From the NCBI RefSeq assembly GCF_001741865.1, contig NZ_CP017147.1, positions 2,161,001-2,225,000 on the forward strand: a stretch of DNA of 64,000 nt, given 5' to 3'. The DNA comes from Bosea vaviloviae (GTDB lineage Bacteria > Pseudomonadota > Alphaproteobacteria > Rhizobiales > Beijerinckiaceae). Under the pieces are notes generated by a model. The model had not been told where the DNA came from. It saw only the letters and a program-made list of their open reading frames with translations, and did no database searches. Each line of letters opens with the position of its first letter. Position 1 is the stretch's first letter. Shown here one piece after another: positions 45,967 through 54,469 of this stretch. Both the position numbers and the translations under genes were made by a program.

Positions 45967-46857
45967 ATGCAGATCCGCTACGGCTATCGTATCGAACTCG
46001 TCTGCCAGCAGGATTTGCCGCTGATCACCCTGCTCGACATTCATCCCTCGCGTCGCCATGACCTGATGCAGCCCGACGAGATGATGGTGACCGCGCTCGG
46101 CGATCCGCACCGGCCGGTGCCGGTTTCGCAATATCTCGACCAGTTCGGCAACATCTGCCGCCGCATCGTCGCTCCGGCCGGCGGCATCCTGCTTTGCTCC
46201 GAAGGCGTCGCGCATGATTCGGGCGAGCCTGACCCGGTCAACCTCGCTGCCCACGAGGTTGTGCCCTCCAGGCTTCCCGACGAGGCGCTCGTCTATCTAA
46301 TGGGCAGCCGCTATTGCGAGACCGACAAGCTCGGTGCCCAGGCCTGGAGCCTGTTTGGCCAGGTCGAGCCCGGTTGGCCGCGCGTGCAGGCGGTGGTCGA
46401 CTTCGTCCACAACCATCTCACCTTCGGCTACCATTTCGCCCGCAACACCCGCACCGCTTCCGAAGCCTTCGATGAGCGCATCGGCGTCTGCCGCGATTTC
46501 GCGCATCTGGCGATCGCCCTGTGCCGTTGCCTCAACATCCCGGCGCGCTACTGCAATGGCTATCTCGGCGACATCGGCGTGCCGAAGGACCCGGCCCCGA
46601 TGGATTTCAACGCCTGGTTCGAGGTCTTCCTCAGCGGCCGCTGGTACACCTTCGATGCCCGTCACAACATGCCCCGGATCGGGCGCATCGTGATCGCGCG
46701 CGGCCGGGACGCGACCGATGTCGCTATGGTGAATTCCTTCGGCCCGCACATCCTGCAGCGCTTCGAGGTTGTGACCGAAGAGGTCGAGGAGGCTCAGTCG
46801 GAACAGGCGCCGCCAGGATTCGGCAATCGTCATTGGCACCAGCCCGCCTTGTCATGA
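45967..46857 (+). CDS. Transglutaminase-like cysteine protein, atypical triad
   Basis: Protein of 296 residues. An N-terminal domain of ~100 residues (MQIRYGYRIELVCQQDLPLI) precedes the transglutaminase-like core at ~140-260. The nucleophile is C175 in ERIGVCRDFAHLAIALCRCL, followed by NIPARYCNGYLGDIG. Where most of the superfamily has His-Ala-Trp for the catalytic histidine, this protein has Asn215-Ala-Trp (PMDFNAWFEVFLSGRWYTFD), so the standard Cys-His-Asp triad is incomplete. It may be non-hydrolytic or use another base. Its stop overlaps the next gene (ATGA), coupling it to a lipid-kinase-like protein. Confidence 0.85.
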   Translation: MQIRYGYRIELVCQQDLPLITLLDIHPSRRHDLMQPDEMMVTALGDPHRPVPVSQYLDQFGNICRRIVAPAGGILLCSEGVAHDSGEPDPVNLAAHEVVPSRLPDEALVYLMGSRYCETDKLGAQAWSLFGQVEPGWPRVQAVVDFVHNHLTFGYHFARNTRTASEAFDERIGVCRDFAHLAIALCRCLNIPARYCNGYLGDIGVPKDPAPMDFNAWFEVFLSGRWYTFDARHNMPRIGRIVIARGRDATDVAMVNSFGPHILQRFEVVTEEVEEAQSEQAPPGFGNRHWHQPALS

Positions 46858-47810
46858 GCCTGGCGGATCTGCCATCCCCGACCGAACCGCAACGGCTCCC
46901 GGGGGAACCGTCGATGCATCATACCGTCGTGGTCAACGCCAAGGCAGGCACGGTCCTGGCTGCAGGTCCGGAGGCCTTCGCAGATCGCCTCCGCTCGGCC
47001 TTCGCCGCCCATGACTGTTCGGTCGCGGTCAAGCTCGTGCATCCGCGCGATCTCGGCGACGCACTTGCCCTGGCGATCAGGGACGAGAGCTGCATACCCG
47101 TCGTCGCCGGCGGCGACGGCACGATCAACGGCGTGCTGCCGGTCCTGCTCGAGGCCGGCCGGCCGGTCGGCGTGCTGCCGCTGGGCACCGTCAACGTGCT
47201 CGGCCGCGATCTCGGCCTCTACGGTACGCTCGAGCATCAGATCGAGGCGCTCTGCAAGGGCGAGCCGGTCACCCTCGACATCGGCCAGGTCAACGACAGG
47301 CTGTTCCATTCGATTTCCGGCATGGGCTTCTTCAGCCTGATGGCGCGCGAGCGCGAATATGCGCGCAGGCGCTTTCCCTTCAGCCGCCATGTCGCCTTTG
47401 CCGTCGCGGCGACGCGCTCGATCCTGTTCACGCGTTCGATCTCGGTCGAGATTCGCACTGCCGACGGCCTCCGCCATGTCGAGGCCGACGCGGTGCTGGT
47501 GACCATCAACCGCTTCGACGGGGCCGAATGGCGGCGCGCCAGGCTCGATGGCGGCGTCTTCGAGGTCCACATCCTCAATGCCGGCGGGCTCTATTCGCGC
47601 TGCAAGGCCGCGCTGTCTGTCGTGACCGGCGGCTGGCGCCGCTCGCACAACCTGACCTCCTTCACCGCCGATGAGGTCACGCTGACGCGGCGCGACAAGA
47701 AGCGCGGGCATATCACCTTCGACGGCGAGGTCGAGCGCAAGGCCGATGCCCTGGCCTATCGGCTGCTGCCCAAGGCGATCCGGCTCATCGGCGCGCGCGC
47801 CCTTGTCTGA
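46854..47810 (+). CDS. Diacylglycerol/sphingosine kinase-family protein
   Basis: Protein of 318 residues from the ATG at 46854, overlapping the previous stop; an internal ATG at 46914 (MHHTVVVNAKAG) is also possible. The DAGK catalytic domain begins VVVNAKAGTVLAAGPEAF and has the nucleotide motif PVVAGGDGTINGVLP, then GVLPLGTVNVLGRDLGL. The family phosphorylates lipid alcohols such as diacylglycerol. The next gene encodes a PAP2 phosphatase, which would do the opposite reaction, so the operon may set the balance of a lipid and its phosphate. Confidence 0.9.
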   Translation: MSLADLPSPTEPQRLPGEPSMHHTVVVNAKAGTVLAAGPEAFADRLRSAFAAHDCSVAVKLVHPRDLGDALALAIRDESCIPVVAGGDGTINGVLPVLLEAGRPVGVLPLGTVNVLGRDLGLYGTLEHQIEALCKGEPVTLDIGQVNDRLFHSISGMGFFSLMAREREYARRRFPFSRHVAFAVAATRSILFTRSISVEIRTADGLRHVEADAVLVTINRFDGAEWRRARLDGGVFEVHILNAGGLYSRCKAALSVVTGGWRRSHNLTSFTADEVTLTRRDKKRGHITFDGEVERKADALAYRLLPKAIRLIGARALV

Positions 47811-47861
47811 ACGGCCGGGGCGACACTACATCCTGCTCTAGCCGTCAACAGTCGGAGCCCG

Positions 47862-48542
47862 ATGTCCTTCCTTCATCCCCGTTTCCTGGTTCCGCTCGCA
47901 GCGGGCTTCGCCTTCATCGGCCTGGCGCTGCTCATCGTCTCCGGCCACAGCTTCGCCTTCGACAGCCGCCTCGTGCTGCTGCTGCGCGTGCCCGGCGACC
48001 CCGCAACCCCGCTCGGCCCGTCGTGGCTGGGCGAGGCGATGCGTGATCTGAGCGGGCTCGGCAGCTTCGTCGGCCTCGGCTTCATGACGATCACGGCGAG
48101 CCTGACTCTCTGGCTGTGCGGCCATCGCCGACTGGCGGTGGCGCTCGCTGTCAGCGTGGTCCTGGCGACGCTCGTCAGCACCGGCCTGAAAATCCTGATC
48201 GGGCGGGAGCGGCCCGATATCGTCGCGCATACGGCCCTGACCTTCACCGCGAGCTTTCCGAGCGGCCACGCCTTCCTCTCGGCGGTGACGCTGCTCAGCA
48301 TTGCGGGCTTCGTCGGCCTGGCGGCGCGGCGCGACGACATCACGCGGGTCTGCCTCGGCCTCGCCTGGACGATGATCATCCTGATCGGCTTCAGCCGGGT
48401 CTATCTCGGCGTGCATTGGCCGACCGACGTCCTCGCCGGCTGGTGTCTCGGTGTTGCCTGGTCGAGCGTGGCCGTCGCCCTGCTCGGGCGCGGCATGGCA
48501 GTCGATGCGCCGGTCGCCAGCGGGGCACAACTGGCGCGCTGA
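47862..48542 (+). CDS. PAP2-family phosphatase
   Basis: Integral membrane protein of 226 residues with about six hydrophobic segments. The three PAP2 motifs are complete: KILIGRERPD (KxxxxxxRP), ASFPSGHAF (PSGH) and SRVYLGVHWPTD (SRxxxxxHxxxD). Such enzymes dephosphorylate phosphatidate or undecaprenyl pyrophosphate on the periplasmic face. It follows the lipid-kinase-like gene by 51 bp. Confidence 0.92.
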   Translation: MSFLHPRFLVPLAAGFAFIGLALLIVSGHSFAFDSRLVLLLRVPGDPATPLGPSWLGEAMRDLSGLGSFVGLGFMTITASLTLWLCGHRRLAVALAVSVVLATLVSTGLKILIGRERPDIVAHTALTFTASFPSGHAFLSAVTLLSIAGFVGLAARRDDITRVCLGLAWTMIILIGFSRVYLGVHWPTDVLAGWCLGVAWSSVAVALLGRGMAVDAPVASGAQLAR

Positions 48543-48565
48543 CCCGGCATGGCAAGGCGCTGCGA

Positions 48566-48590
48566 GGAACTTTGCGGCGAAAACAGGGTT
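48566..48590 (+). promoter_or_regulatory. Possible EcfG-type promoter with one mismatch
   Basis: GGAAC (48566-48570), 16 bp, GGTT (48587-48590); the consensus -10 is CGTT. It lies 44 bp before the small membrane protein gene. Confidence 0.35.
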
Positions 48591-48634
48591 GTTTGGTCGT
48601 CGCCGCTGTTTGCGACGCTCATTTTGGATCCATC

Positions 48635-48787
48635 ATGCTCGCTTCGCGCAATCTTCTGGTCGCCCTCGTCGTGCTGCTCCTCGCGGGCCTCGCGGTCACG
48701 GGATACGCGCTCTATCAGGAGAAGAAGCAGCCCGACGGCGTGCAGATCTCCATCGGCAAGGACGGTCTCTCCATCAAGGAGAAGTGA
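48635..48787 (+). CDS. Small single-pass membrane protein
   Basis: A 50-residue protein, too short for most gene finders. One transmembrane helix (LLVALVVLLLAGLAVTGYAL) is followed by YQEKKQPDGVQISIGKDG and a charged end, probably facing the periplasm or cytoplasm as a short tail. I do not recognise a named family. It lies between the PAP2 gene and the convergent PHB depolymerase gene and has a possible general-stress promoter. Confidence 0.6.
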   Translation: MLASRNLLVALVVLLLAGLAVTGYALYQEKKQPDGVQISIGKDGLSIKEK

Positions 48788-48818
48788 GGCCTTCAGGCTG
48801 AATGCAGGCTGGGCTCGC

Positions 48819-50033
48819 TCAGCTGTTGGCGAGGATCATGTTGCGGACGATGGGGTAGATTTGCCCGTCCCATTTCCGGCCCGAGAAAACACCGTAATGG
48901 CCGACGCCGGCCTGCATGTGATGGCGCTTGCGGAAGGGCTTCAGGCCGCTGCAGAGATCATGGGCTGCCGAGGTCTGGCCGAGCGCGCAGATGTCGTCGC
49001 GCTCGCCCTCGACGGTCAGGAGCGCGGTCTTGCGGATGGCGCTGCAATCGACCTTTTCGCCGCGATAGGTCAGCGTTCGCGCCGCCAGCCGCGCCTCCTG
49101 GAAGATCCATTGCACGGTCTCGAGATAGAACTCGGCCGGCAGGTCGAGCACGGCGAAATACTCGTCGTAGAATTTCTTGATCGTCGCTGCGCTTTCGGTC
49201 TCGCCGGTGGCGAGATGGGTGAAGAGGTCGATATGGGCGTTGACGTGGCGCTGCATGTTCATCGCCAGGAATGCGCCGAGCTGGATGAAGCCCGGATAGA
49301 CCTTCCGTCCCGCGCCGGGATAGCGTGACGGCACGGTCGCGATCAGGTTCTTGCGGAACCACTCGATCGGCTTGTCATTCGCGAGCTTGTTGACCGCGGT
49401 CGGGTTGATGCGGGTGTCGACCGGTCCGGCCATCAGCGTCATGCTGCGCGGCTGGACGGGGCTGCCCGCCTGCGCCATCACGGCAGCCGCGGTGAGCACC
49501 TGCACGCAAGGTTGGCAGACCGCGACGACATGGGTGTCGGGCCCCAGCTTTTCGATGAAGCTGATCAGCGTGTCGACATAGTCGTCATAGCCGAAGGCGC
49601 CGGCCTCGAGACTGACGTCGCGGGCATTGTGCCAGTCGGTGATATAGACGTCGTGGTCGCGCAGCAGCGTCGCCACCGTGTTGCGCAGCAGGGTGGCGAA
49701 ATGACCCGACATCGGCGCGACGACCAGGACCTTGGCCTGAACGGCGTTCGTGTCCTTGCGGAAGCGCAGCAGGCTGCCGAAGGGCAGCGACAGCGCGACC
49801 TCCTCGGTCACGGCCGCATCGTGATTGCCGGTGCGCACGCTGTCGATCTCATAGGACGGCCGCTCATGCGTCAGCCCGGCCCGCGCGATCATCTCATAGG
49901 CGGCGGCCGCGGCGCGGATGTCGACCGCTTGGCCCATCATCGCCTTGGCGCCGAGGGCGGTCAGGGCGGCCTGAGCCATCATGCGGGCGGGATTGATCAG
50001 GTCGGACTGGGCCTGGTAGGCGGCATAGAGCAT
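48819..50033 (-). CDS. phaZ: Intracellular polyhydroxybutyrate depolymerase
   Basis: Alpha/beta-hydrolase of 404 residues without a signal peptide. The nucleophile is predicted as Cys173 in VVAVCQPCVQVLTAAAVM, since the intracellular PhaZ family uses a Cys in place of the Ser of extracellular enzymes. Other family segments are LVVAPMSGHFATLLRNTVAT, YITDWHNARDVSLEAG and the C-terminal QAGVGHYGVFSGRKW with the His. It releases hydroxybutyrate from stored granules. A PHB synthase gene is not in the window. Confidence 0.9.
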   Translation of the reverse strand: MLYAAYQAQSDLINPARMMAQAALTALGAKAMMGQAVDIRAAAAAYEMIARAGLTHERPSYEIDSVRTGNHDAAVTEEVALSLPFGSLLRFRKDTNAVQAKVLVVAPMSGHFATLLRNTVATLLRDHDVYITDWHNARDVSLEAGAFGYDDYVDTLISFIEKLGPDTHVVAVCQPCVQVLTAAAVMAQAGSPVQPRSMTLMAGPVDTRINPTAVNKLANDKPIEWFRKNLIATVPSRYPGAGRKVYPGFIQLGAFLAMNMQRHVNAHIDLFTHLATGETESAATIKKFYDEYFAVLDLPAEFYLETVQWIFQEARLAARTLTYRGEKVDCSAIRKTALLTVEGERDDICALGQTSAAHDLCSGLKPFRKRHHMQAGVGHYGVFSGRKWDGQIYPIVRNMILANS

Positions 50034-50214
50034 CAGCGTGCGACCTCGAAACGAGCGGAACCCGGGCTACGGCTGGCGGAGATGCCGTCCGCAGCCTGTC
50101 GCCGCTCCTTATGTTGCACTGCAAAAGCAATCTTTCGCAAGATTGTTCTAAAGCCATCACACTTTGGAACATCTCTTGCTACGATCATCACCTCTTCCGA
50201 AGAGGATGCCTGCT

Positions 50215-50871
50215 ATGACCGCCGCGACCCTGACCATCAGCAGCAAGAACTACTCGTCATGGTCGCTGCGCGGCTGGCTGCTCTGCCAGATGGCCGGGCT
50301 CGCGGTCGAGGAGCGCATGCTCTCGGTCGATGATCCCTCCGCCCGGGCTGAACTCCTGCTGCTGTCGCCATCCTTCCTGGTGCCGTGCCTGACGCATGAC
50401 GAGATCAAGGTCTGGGACACGCTCGCCATCGCCGCCTATCTCGACGAGATCAGCCCGCAGGCCGGCCTGCTGCCCGGGGATGCCAAGGCGCGCGCCCATT
50501 GCCGCGCAATCTGCGGCGAGATGCATTCGGGCTTCGCCAATCTGCGCTCGGCCCTGCCGATGAACCTGAAGGCGCATTACCCCGGCTTCAAGATCTGGGC
50601 CGGGGCGCAGGCCGATATCGACCGTGTCACCGAAATCTGGCGCGATTGCCTGGAGACTTATGGCGGCCCCTATCTCTTCGGGGACAGGCTGACCATGGCG
50701 GATGCGATGTATGCCCCCGTCTGCCTGCGCTTCCTGACCTATGACGTGCCGCTCGATTCCGTCAGCCGGACCTATTGCCAGACGATCTCGCAATGGCCGG
50801 CGCTGAAAAGCTGGATCGAGGCGGCGAAATCCGAGCCGGAGGAACTGGAGGAACTCGACGCCGAGTTCTGA
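50215..50871 (+). CDS. Glutathione S-transferase family protein
   Basis: Protein of 218 residues from the ATG at 50215, with AGAGG 9 bp upstream. The thioredoxin-like N-terminal half begins LTISSKNYSSWSLRGWLLCQ, where SSWSLR is the typical Ser-containing active loop. The glutathione contacts FLVPCLTHDE and KVWDTLAIAAYLDE follow, and then an all-helical C-terminal domain with YLFGDRLTMADAMYAPVCLR. The substrate is unknown. Confidence 0.88.
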   Translation: MTAATLTISSKNYSSWSLRGWLLCQMAGLAVEERMLSVDDPSARAELLLLSPSFLVPCLTHDEIKVWDTLAIAAYLDEISPQAGLLPGDAKARAHCRAICGEMHSGFANLRSALPMNLKAHYPGFKIWAGAQADIDRVTEIWRDCLETYGGPYLFGDRLTMADAMYAPVCLRFLTYDVPLDSVSRTYCQTISQWPALKSWIEAAKSEPEELEELDAEF

Positions 50872-50989
50872 GCGGAATCGTCCATGATGCGCAAAAGGAC
50901 TGAAGCGATAGCGACTGCTGCATTGGCCTTCGCGGCTCAAAAGCGTTACCACCACCCACGAAATCCATAATTGCCGTGGGAGGCCTGAG

Positions 50990-52435
50990 ATGACCGAGAT
51001 GTTCAAGAACCTGATCGCTGGCGAATGGGCCAGTGCCGGCAACGCCTCGCGCAACATCAACCCGTCCAACACCAATGATGTCGTCGGCGAGTATGCGCAG
51101 GGCTCCGTCGAGCAGATGAACGATGCGGTCGCGGCCGCCAAGGCCGCTTTTCCGGCCTGGAGCCGTTCTGGCCCGCAAGAGCGCTACGAGATCCTGAAGA
51201 AGGCCTCCGACGAGATCCTCGCCCGCAAGGAAGAGCTCGGCCGCCTGCTCTCGCGCGAGGAGGGCAAGACGCTCGCCGAGGGTATCGGCGAGGCCGGCCG
51301 TGCCGGCCAGATCTTCGCCTTCTTCGCCGGCGAGTGCCTGCGCTTGTCGGGCGAGGCGATCCCCTCCGTGCGCCCTGGCGTCGGCGTCGAAATCACCCGC
51401 GAGCCGGTCGGCATCATCGGCATGATCACGCCCTGGAATTTCCCGATCGCGATCCCGGCCTGGAAGATCGCGCCGGCGCTGGCCTATGGCAATTGCGTCG
51501 TCATCAAGCCGGCCGATCTCGTGCCGGGCTCGGCCTGGGCCTTGGTCGACATCATCCAGCGCGCCGGCCTGCCCAAGGGCGTGCTCAACCTTGTCATGGG
51601 GCGCGGTTCGGTCGTCGGCCAGGCGCTGCTGCAGCACAAGGACGTGCAAGCGATCTCCTTCACCGGCTCGGTTTCGACCGGCCGCAAGGTCGCCGAGGCC
51701 TGCATCGCCTCTTCGCCGATGAAGAAGGTCCAGCTCGAAATGGGCGGCAAGAACCCGCTCGTGGTGCTGGACGATGCCGACCTCAAGATCGCGGTCGAGG
51801 CCGCCGTCACCGGCGCCTATTTCTCCACCGGCCAGCGCTGCACGGCCTCCTCGCGCCTGATCGTCCAGGCCGGCATCCATGACCGCTTCGTTGAAGCCTG
51901 CATCGAGCGCCTGAAGGGCGTCGTGATCGATGATGCGCTTAAAAGCGGCACCCATATCGGCCCGGTCGTCGACCAGAGCCAGCTCGACCAGGATCTGAAA
52001 TACATCCAGATCGCCAAGGACGAGGGCGGCAAGCTCGCCTGGGGCGGCGAAGTGCTCACGCGCGAGACGCCCGGCTTCTATCTCCAGCCGGCCCTCTTCA
52101 CCGAGACGACCAACGCCATGCGCATCTCGCGCGAGGAGGTCTTCGGCCCCGTCGCCAACGTCATCCGCGCCAGGGATTACGAGGAGGCGCTGACGCTGGC
52201 CAATGACACCGAGTTCGGCCTCTCCGCCGGCATCTGCACCACGTCGCTGAAGCATGCGACGCATTTCAAGCGCAACAGCGAGGCCGGCATGGTGATGGTC
52301 AACCTGGCCACGGCCGGCGTCGACTACCACGTGCCCTTCGGCGGCCGGAAGGGCTCGAGCTACGGCCCGCGCGAGCAGGGCGCCTACGCCAAGGAAATGT
52401 ATACGACGGTCAAGACGGCCTACACGCTGGCCTGA
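50990..52435 (+). CDS. Aldehyde dehydrogenase, 2,5-dioxovalerate (alpha-ketoglutaric semialdehyde) type
   Basis: NAD(P)-dependent aldehyde dehydrogenase of 481 residues with GGGAGG before the start. E250 (QLEMGGKNPLVVLDDADL) and the nucleophile C284 (GQRCTASSRLIV) form the active site; PWNFPIAIPAWKIAPAL and FTGSVSTGRKVA bind the cofactor. The C-terminal segment VDYHVPFGGRKGSSYGPREQ is characteristic of ketoglutaric semialdehyde dehydrogenases of sugar-acid and hydroxyproline catabolism. No pathway partners are adjacent, so the physiological substrate is an inference. A strong terminator follows. Confidence 0.85.
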   Translation: MTEMFKNLIAGEWASAGNASRNINPSNTNDVVGEYAQGSVEQMNDAVAAAKAAFPAWSRSGPQERYEILKKASDEILARKEELGRLLSREEGKTLAEGIGEAGRAGQIFAFFAGECLRLSGEAIPSVRPGVGVEITREPVGIIGMITPWNFPIAIPAWKIAPALAYGNCVVIKPADLVPGSAWALVDIIQRAGLPKGVLNLVMGRGSVVGQALLQHKDVQAISFTGSVSTGRKVAEACIASSPMKKVQLEMGGKNPLVVLDDADLKIAVEAAVTGAYFSTGQRCTASSRLIVQAGIHDRFVEACIERLKGVVIDDALKSGTHIGPVVDQSQLDQDLKYIQIAKDEGGKLAWGGEVLTRETPGFYLQPALFTETTNAMRISREEVFGPVANVIRARDYEEALTLANDTEFGLSAGICTTSLKHATHFKRNSEAGMVMVNLATAGVDYHVPFGGRKGSSYGPREQGAYAKEMYTTVKTAYTLA

Positions 52436-52461
52436 GCCTCGGAAGGCATATCATCGCAATG

Positions 52462-52490
52462 GGGCCGCGCCTTCCGGGCGCGGCCCTTTT
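52462..52490 (+). terminator. Rho-independent terminator after the aldehyde dehydrogenase
   Basis: GGGCCGCGCC, loop TTCCG, GGCGCGGCCC, then TTTT. Confidence 0.92.
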
Positions 52491-52609
52491 GCTGTCGGCT
52501 TGACCGCGTTGGCCGGGTTGACTTGACCTAAGGCCAAACCTACAGCGCGGCGAGGCTGAGGATCGCCGGTCTGTCCGTCCGTGAAGTCTCGCCCCTGGGC
52601 CGTGCTTTG

Positions 52610-54436
52610 ATGACGAGCGTTGCTGACATCCCGAGCGCCATGACCGCCAGCCGGACCCGATCGCAGCGCCTCCGCCGCAATGGCCGCGCCGCCTATCTGC
52701 GATTCCGACGCAAACTGCCGCGCCTGCTGCGCAGCGACGACATCTCGCTCGTGCTCCTGGCCGCGCTGATCGGGGTCGGGGCAGGGGTGCTCGTCACGGC
52801 GATGGTCGGCGTCTCCAAAGCGCTGCATGCCGCCTTCTTCGCGACACGCCATGGCGAGGTCAGCGGGGCGGTATTCGTCGATCCGCTGCGGGCCGTCGGC
52901 ATGCCGGTTCTGGGCGGCCTGGTGATCGGGGCGATCGGCATCCTCCTGGCCCGCCGCGGCCGCGGCACGGTGGTCGATCCGGTCGAGGCGAATGCGCTCC
53001 ATGGCGGGCGCCTGTCGTTGAAGGACAGCCTGATCCTGGTGGTCCAGACCATGGTCTCGAACGGCTTTGGCGCCTCTGTCGGCATGGAGGCGGGCTACAC
53101 CCAGGGCGGCGCGGCCTTCGCGTCGGGCCTCGGGCGGCTTCTGCGGGTCCGGCGGGCCGATCTGCGCATGCTGGTCGGTTGCGGAACGGCGGGCGCGATC
53201 GCAGCCGCCTTCGACGCGCCTCTGACCGGGGCCTTCTATGCCTTCGAGCTGATCATCGTGACCTATACGGTCGGCTCATTGGCGCCCGTCGTCGTCGCCT
53301 CGATCTGCGCGGTCGGCGTCACGCGGCTGTTCCTCACCCCTGTGACGCTGCAATTCGGCTTTTCCGGCCCCCTCTCGGGCTCAGACTACGTGCTGGTGAT
53401 GATCATGGGCATCCTCTGCGCCGGCCTCGGCATCGTGCTGATGCGCGGCGTCGCGCTCGCCGAGAGCCTGTTCCGCCGCAGCCGGATTTCGCTGGCGCTG
53501 CGGCCCGCGGTCGGCGGCCTGCTCGTCGGCCTGATGGCGCTGGTGACACCGGCGGTTCTCTCCTCGGGCCATTCGGCGCTGCATGTCGGCTTCGATGCCT
53601 ATTATCCGGCGGGCTTTCTTGTCCTGCTGATCGTGCTGAAATCGCTGGCATCGGCGATCTCGATCGGCTCCGGCTTTCGCGGTGGTCTCTTCTTTGCCTC
53701 GCTGTTCATCGGCGCGATGTTCGGCAAGCTCGTCGCGGTGATCTGGATCACCGGGTTCGGCCTGCAGACGCCCTCCGTGGTCATCGCCGTCATCGGCATG
53801 AGCGCGATGGCCACCGCGGTCGTCGGCGGTCCCCTGACGATGTCGTTCCTGGCGCTGGAGACGACAGGCAGTCTGCCGCTCACGATCGCGGTGCTCGCAG
53901 CGTCCGTCCTGTCATCGATGACGGTGCGCCGGACTTTCGGCTATTCCTTTGCCACCTGGCGCTTCCATTTGCGCGGCGAGACCATCCGCAGCGCCGCCGA
54001 TATCGGCTGGATGCGGGAGTTGAGCGTTGGCCGGATGATGCGCCGGGATGTGCGCACCGTGCCCTCAACCTTGACCCTTGAGCAGTTCCGGCGCGATTTC
54101 CCGCTCGGCGCCAATCAGCGCGCCGTGCTCGTCGATGACCTGGGTCGCTATGCCGGCATCATCCTCGTCGCGGATGCGCATGGTGCCGACGCTGATGGTG
54201 CCGATGTCGCGGTCGAAACGATTGCGGAACTCGCCCGCAATCGCAAGGACGTCCTCTTGCCCCATATGAACATCCGCGAGGCCGCCAGCCTGTTTGCGAC
54301 CTCGCAGACCGAGGAGCTCGTCGTCGTCGACGGCCGCGAAACCTTGCGGGTCCTCGGCCTGCTCACCGAGCAATTCGCCCTGCGCCGCTACAACGCCGAG
54401 CTCGACCGGCAGAGCCGCGACCTGACCGGCGTCTGA
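52610..54436 (+). CDS. ClC-type chloride channel/antiporter with C-terminal CBS domains
   Basis: Membrane protein of 608 residues from the ATG at 52610 (a later ATG at 52640 is possible). The ClC core has ~10-12 helices at ~45-440. The selectivity region is GASVGMEAGYTQGGAAFASG, with gating glutamate E160. It is of the GxExGxTQ type rather than the GREGP of E. coli ClcA. A GSGFRGGLFFASLFIGAMFG segment replaces GxFxP. The C-terminal ~140 residues contain two CBS-like units (VGRMMRRDVRTVPSTLTLEQ and DVLLPHMNIREAASLF) that usually bind adenine nucleotides and regulate transport. Confidence 0.9.
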   Translation: MTSVADIPSAMTASRTRSQRLRRNGRAAYLRFRRKLPRLLRSDDISLVLLAALIGVGAGVLVTAMVGVSKALHAAFFATRHGEVSGAVFVDPLRAVGMPVLGGLVIGAIGILLARRGRGTVVDPVEANALHGGRLSLKDSLILVVQTMVSNGFGASVGMEAGYTQGGAAFASGLGRLLRVRRADLRMLVGCGTAGAIAAAFDAPLTGAFYAFELIIVTYTVGSLAPVVVASICAVGVTRLFLTPVTLQFGFSGPLSGSDYVLVMIMGILCAGLGIVLMRGVALAESLFRRSRISLALRPAVGGLLVGLMALVTPAVLSSGHSALHVGFDAYYPAGFLVLLIVLKSLASAISIGSGFRGGLFFASLFIGAMFGKLVAVIWITGFGLQTPSVVIAVIGMSAMATAVVGGPLTMSFLALETTGSLPLTIAVLAASVLSSMTVRRTFGYSFATWRFHLRGETIRSAADIGWMRELSVGRMMRRDVRTVPSTLTLEQFRRDFPLGANQRAVLVDDLGRYAGIILVADAHGADADGADVAVETIAELARNRKDVLLPHMNIREAASLFATSQTEELVVVDGRETLRVLGLLTEQFALRRYNAELDRQSRDLTGV

Positions 54437-54441
54437 GCGGC

Positions 54442-54464
54442 GCAGGAGCACTGCTCCTGCTTTT
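54442..54464 (+). terminator. Terminator between convergent ClC and oxidoreductase genes
   Basis: GCAGGAGC, loop ACT, GCTCCTGC, then TTTT. Confidence 0.75.
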
Positions 54465-54469
54465 AGGCG

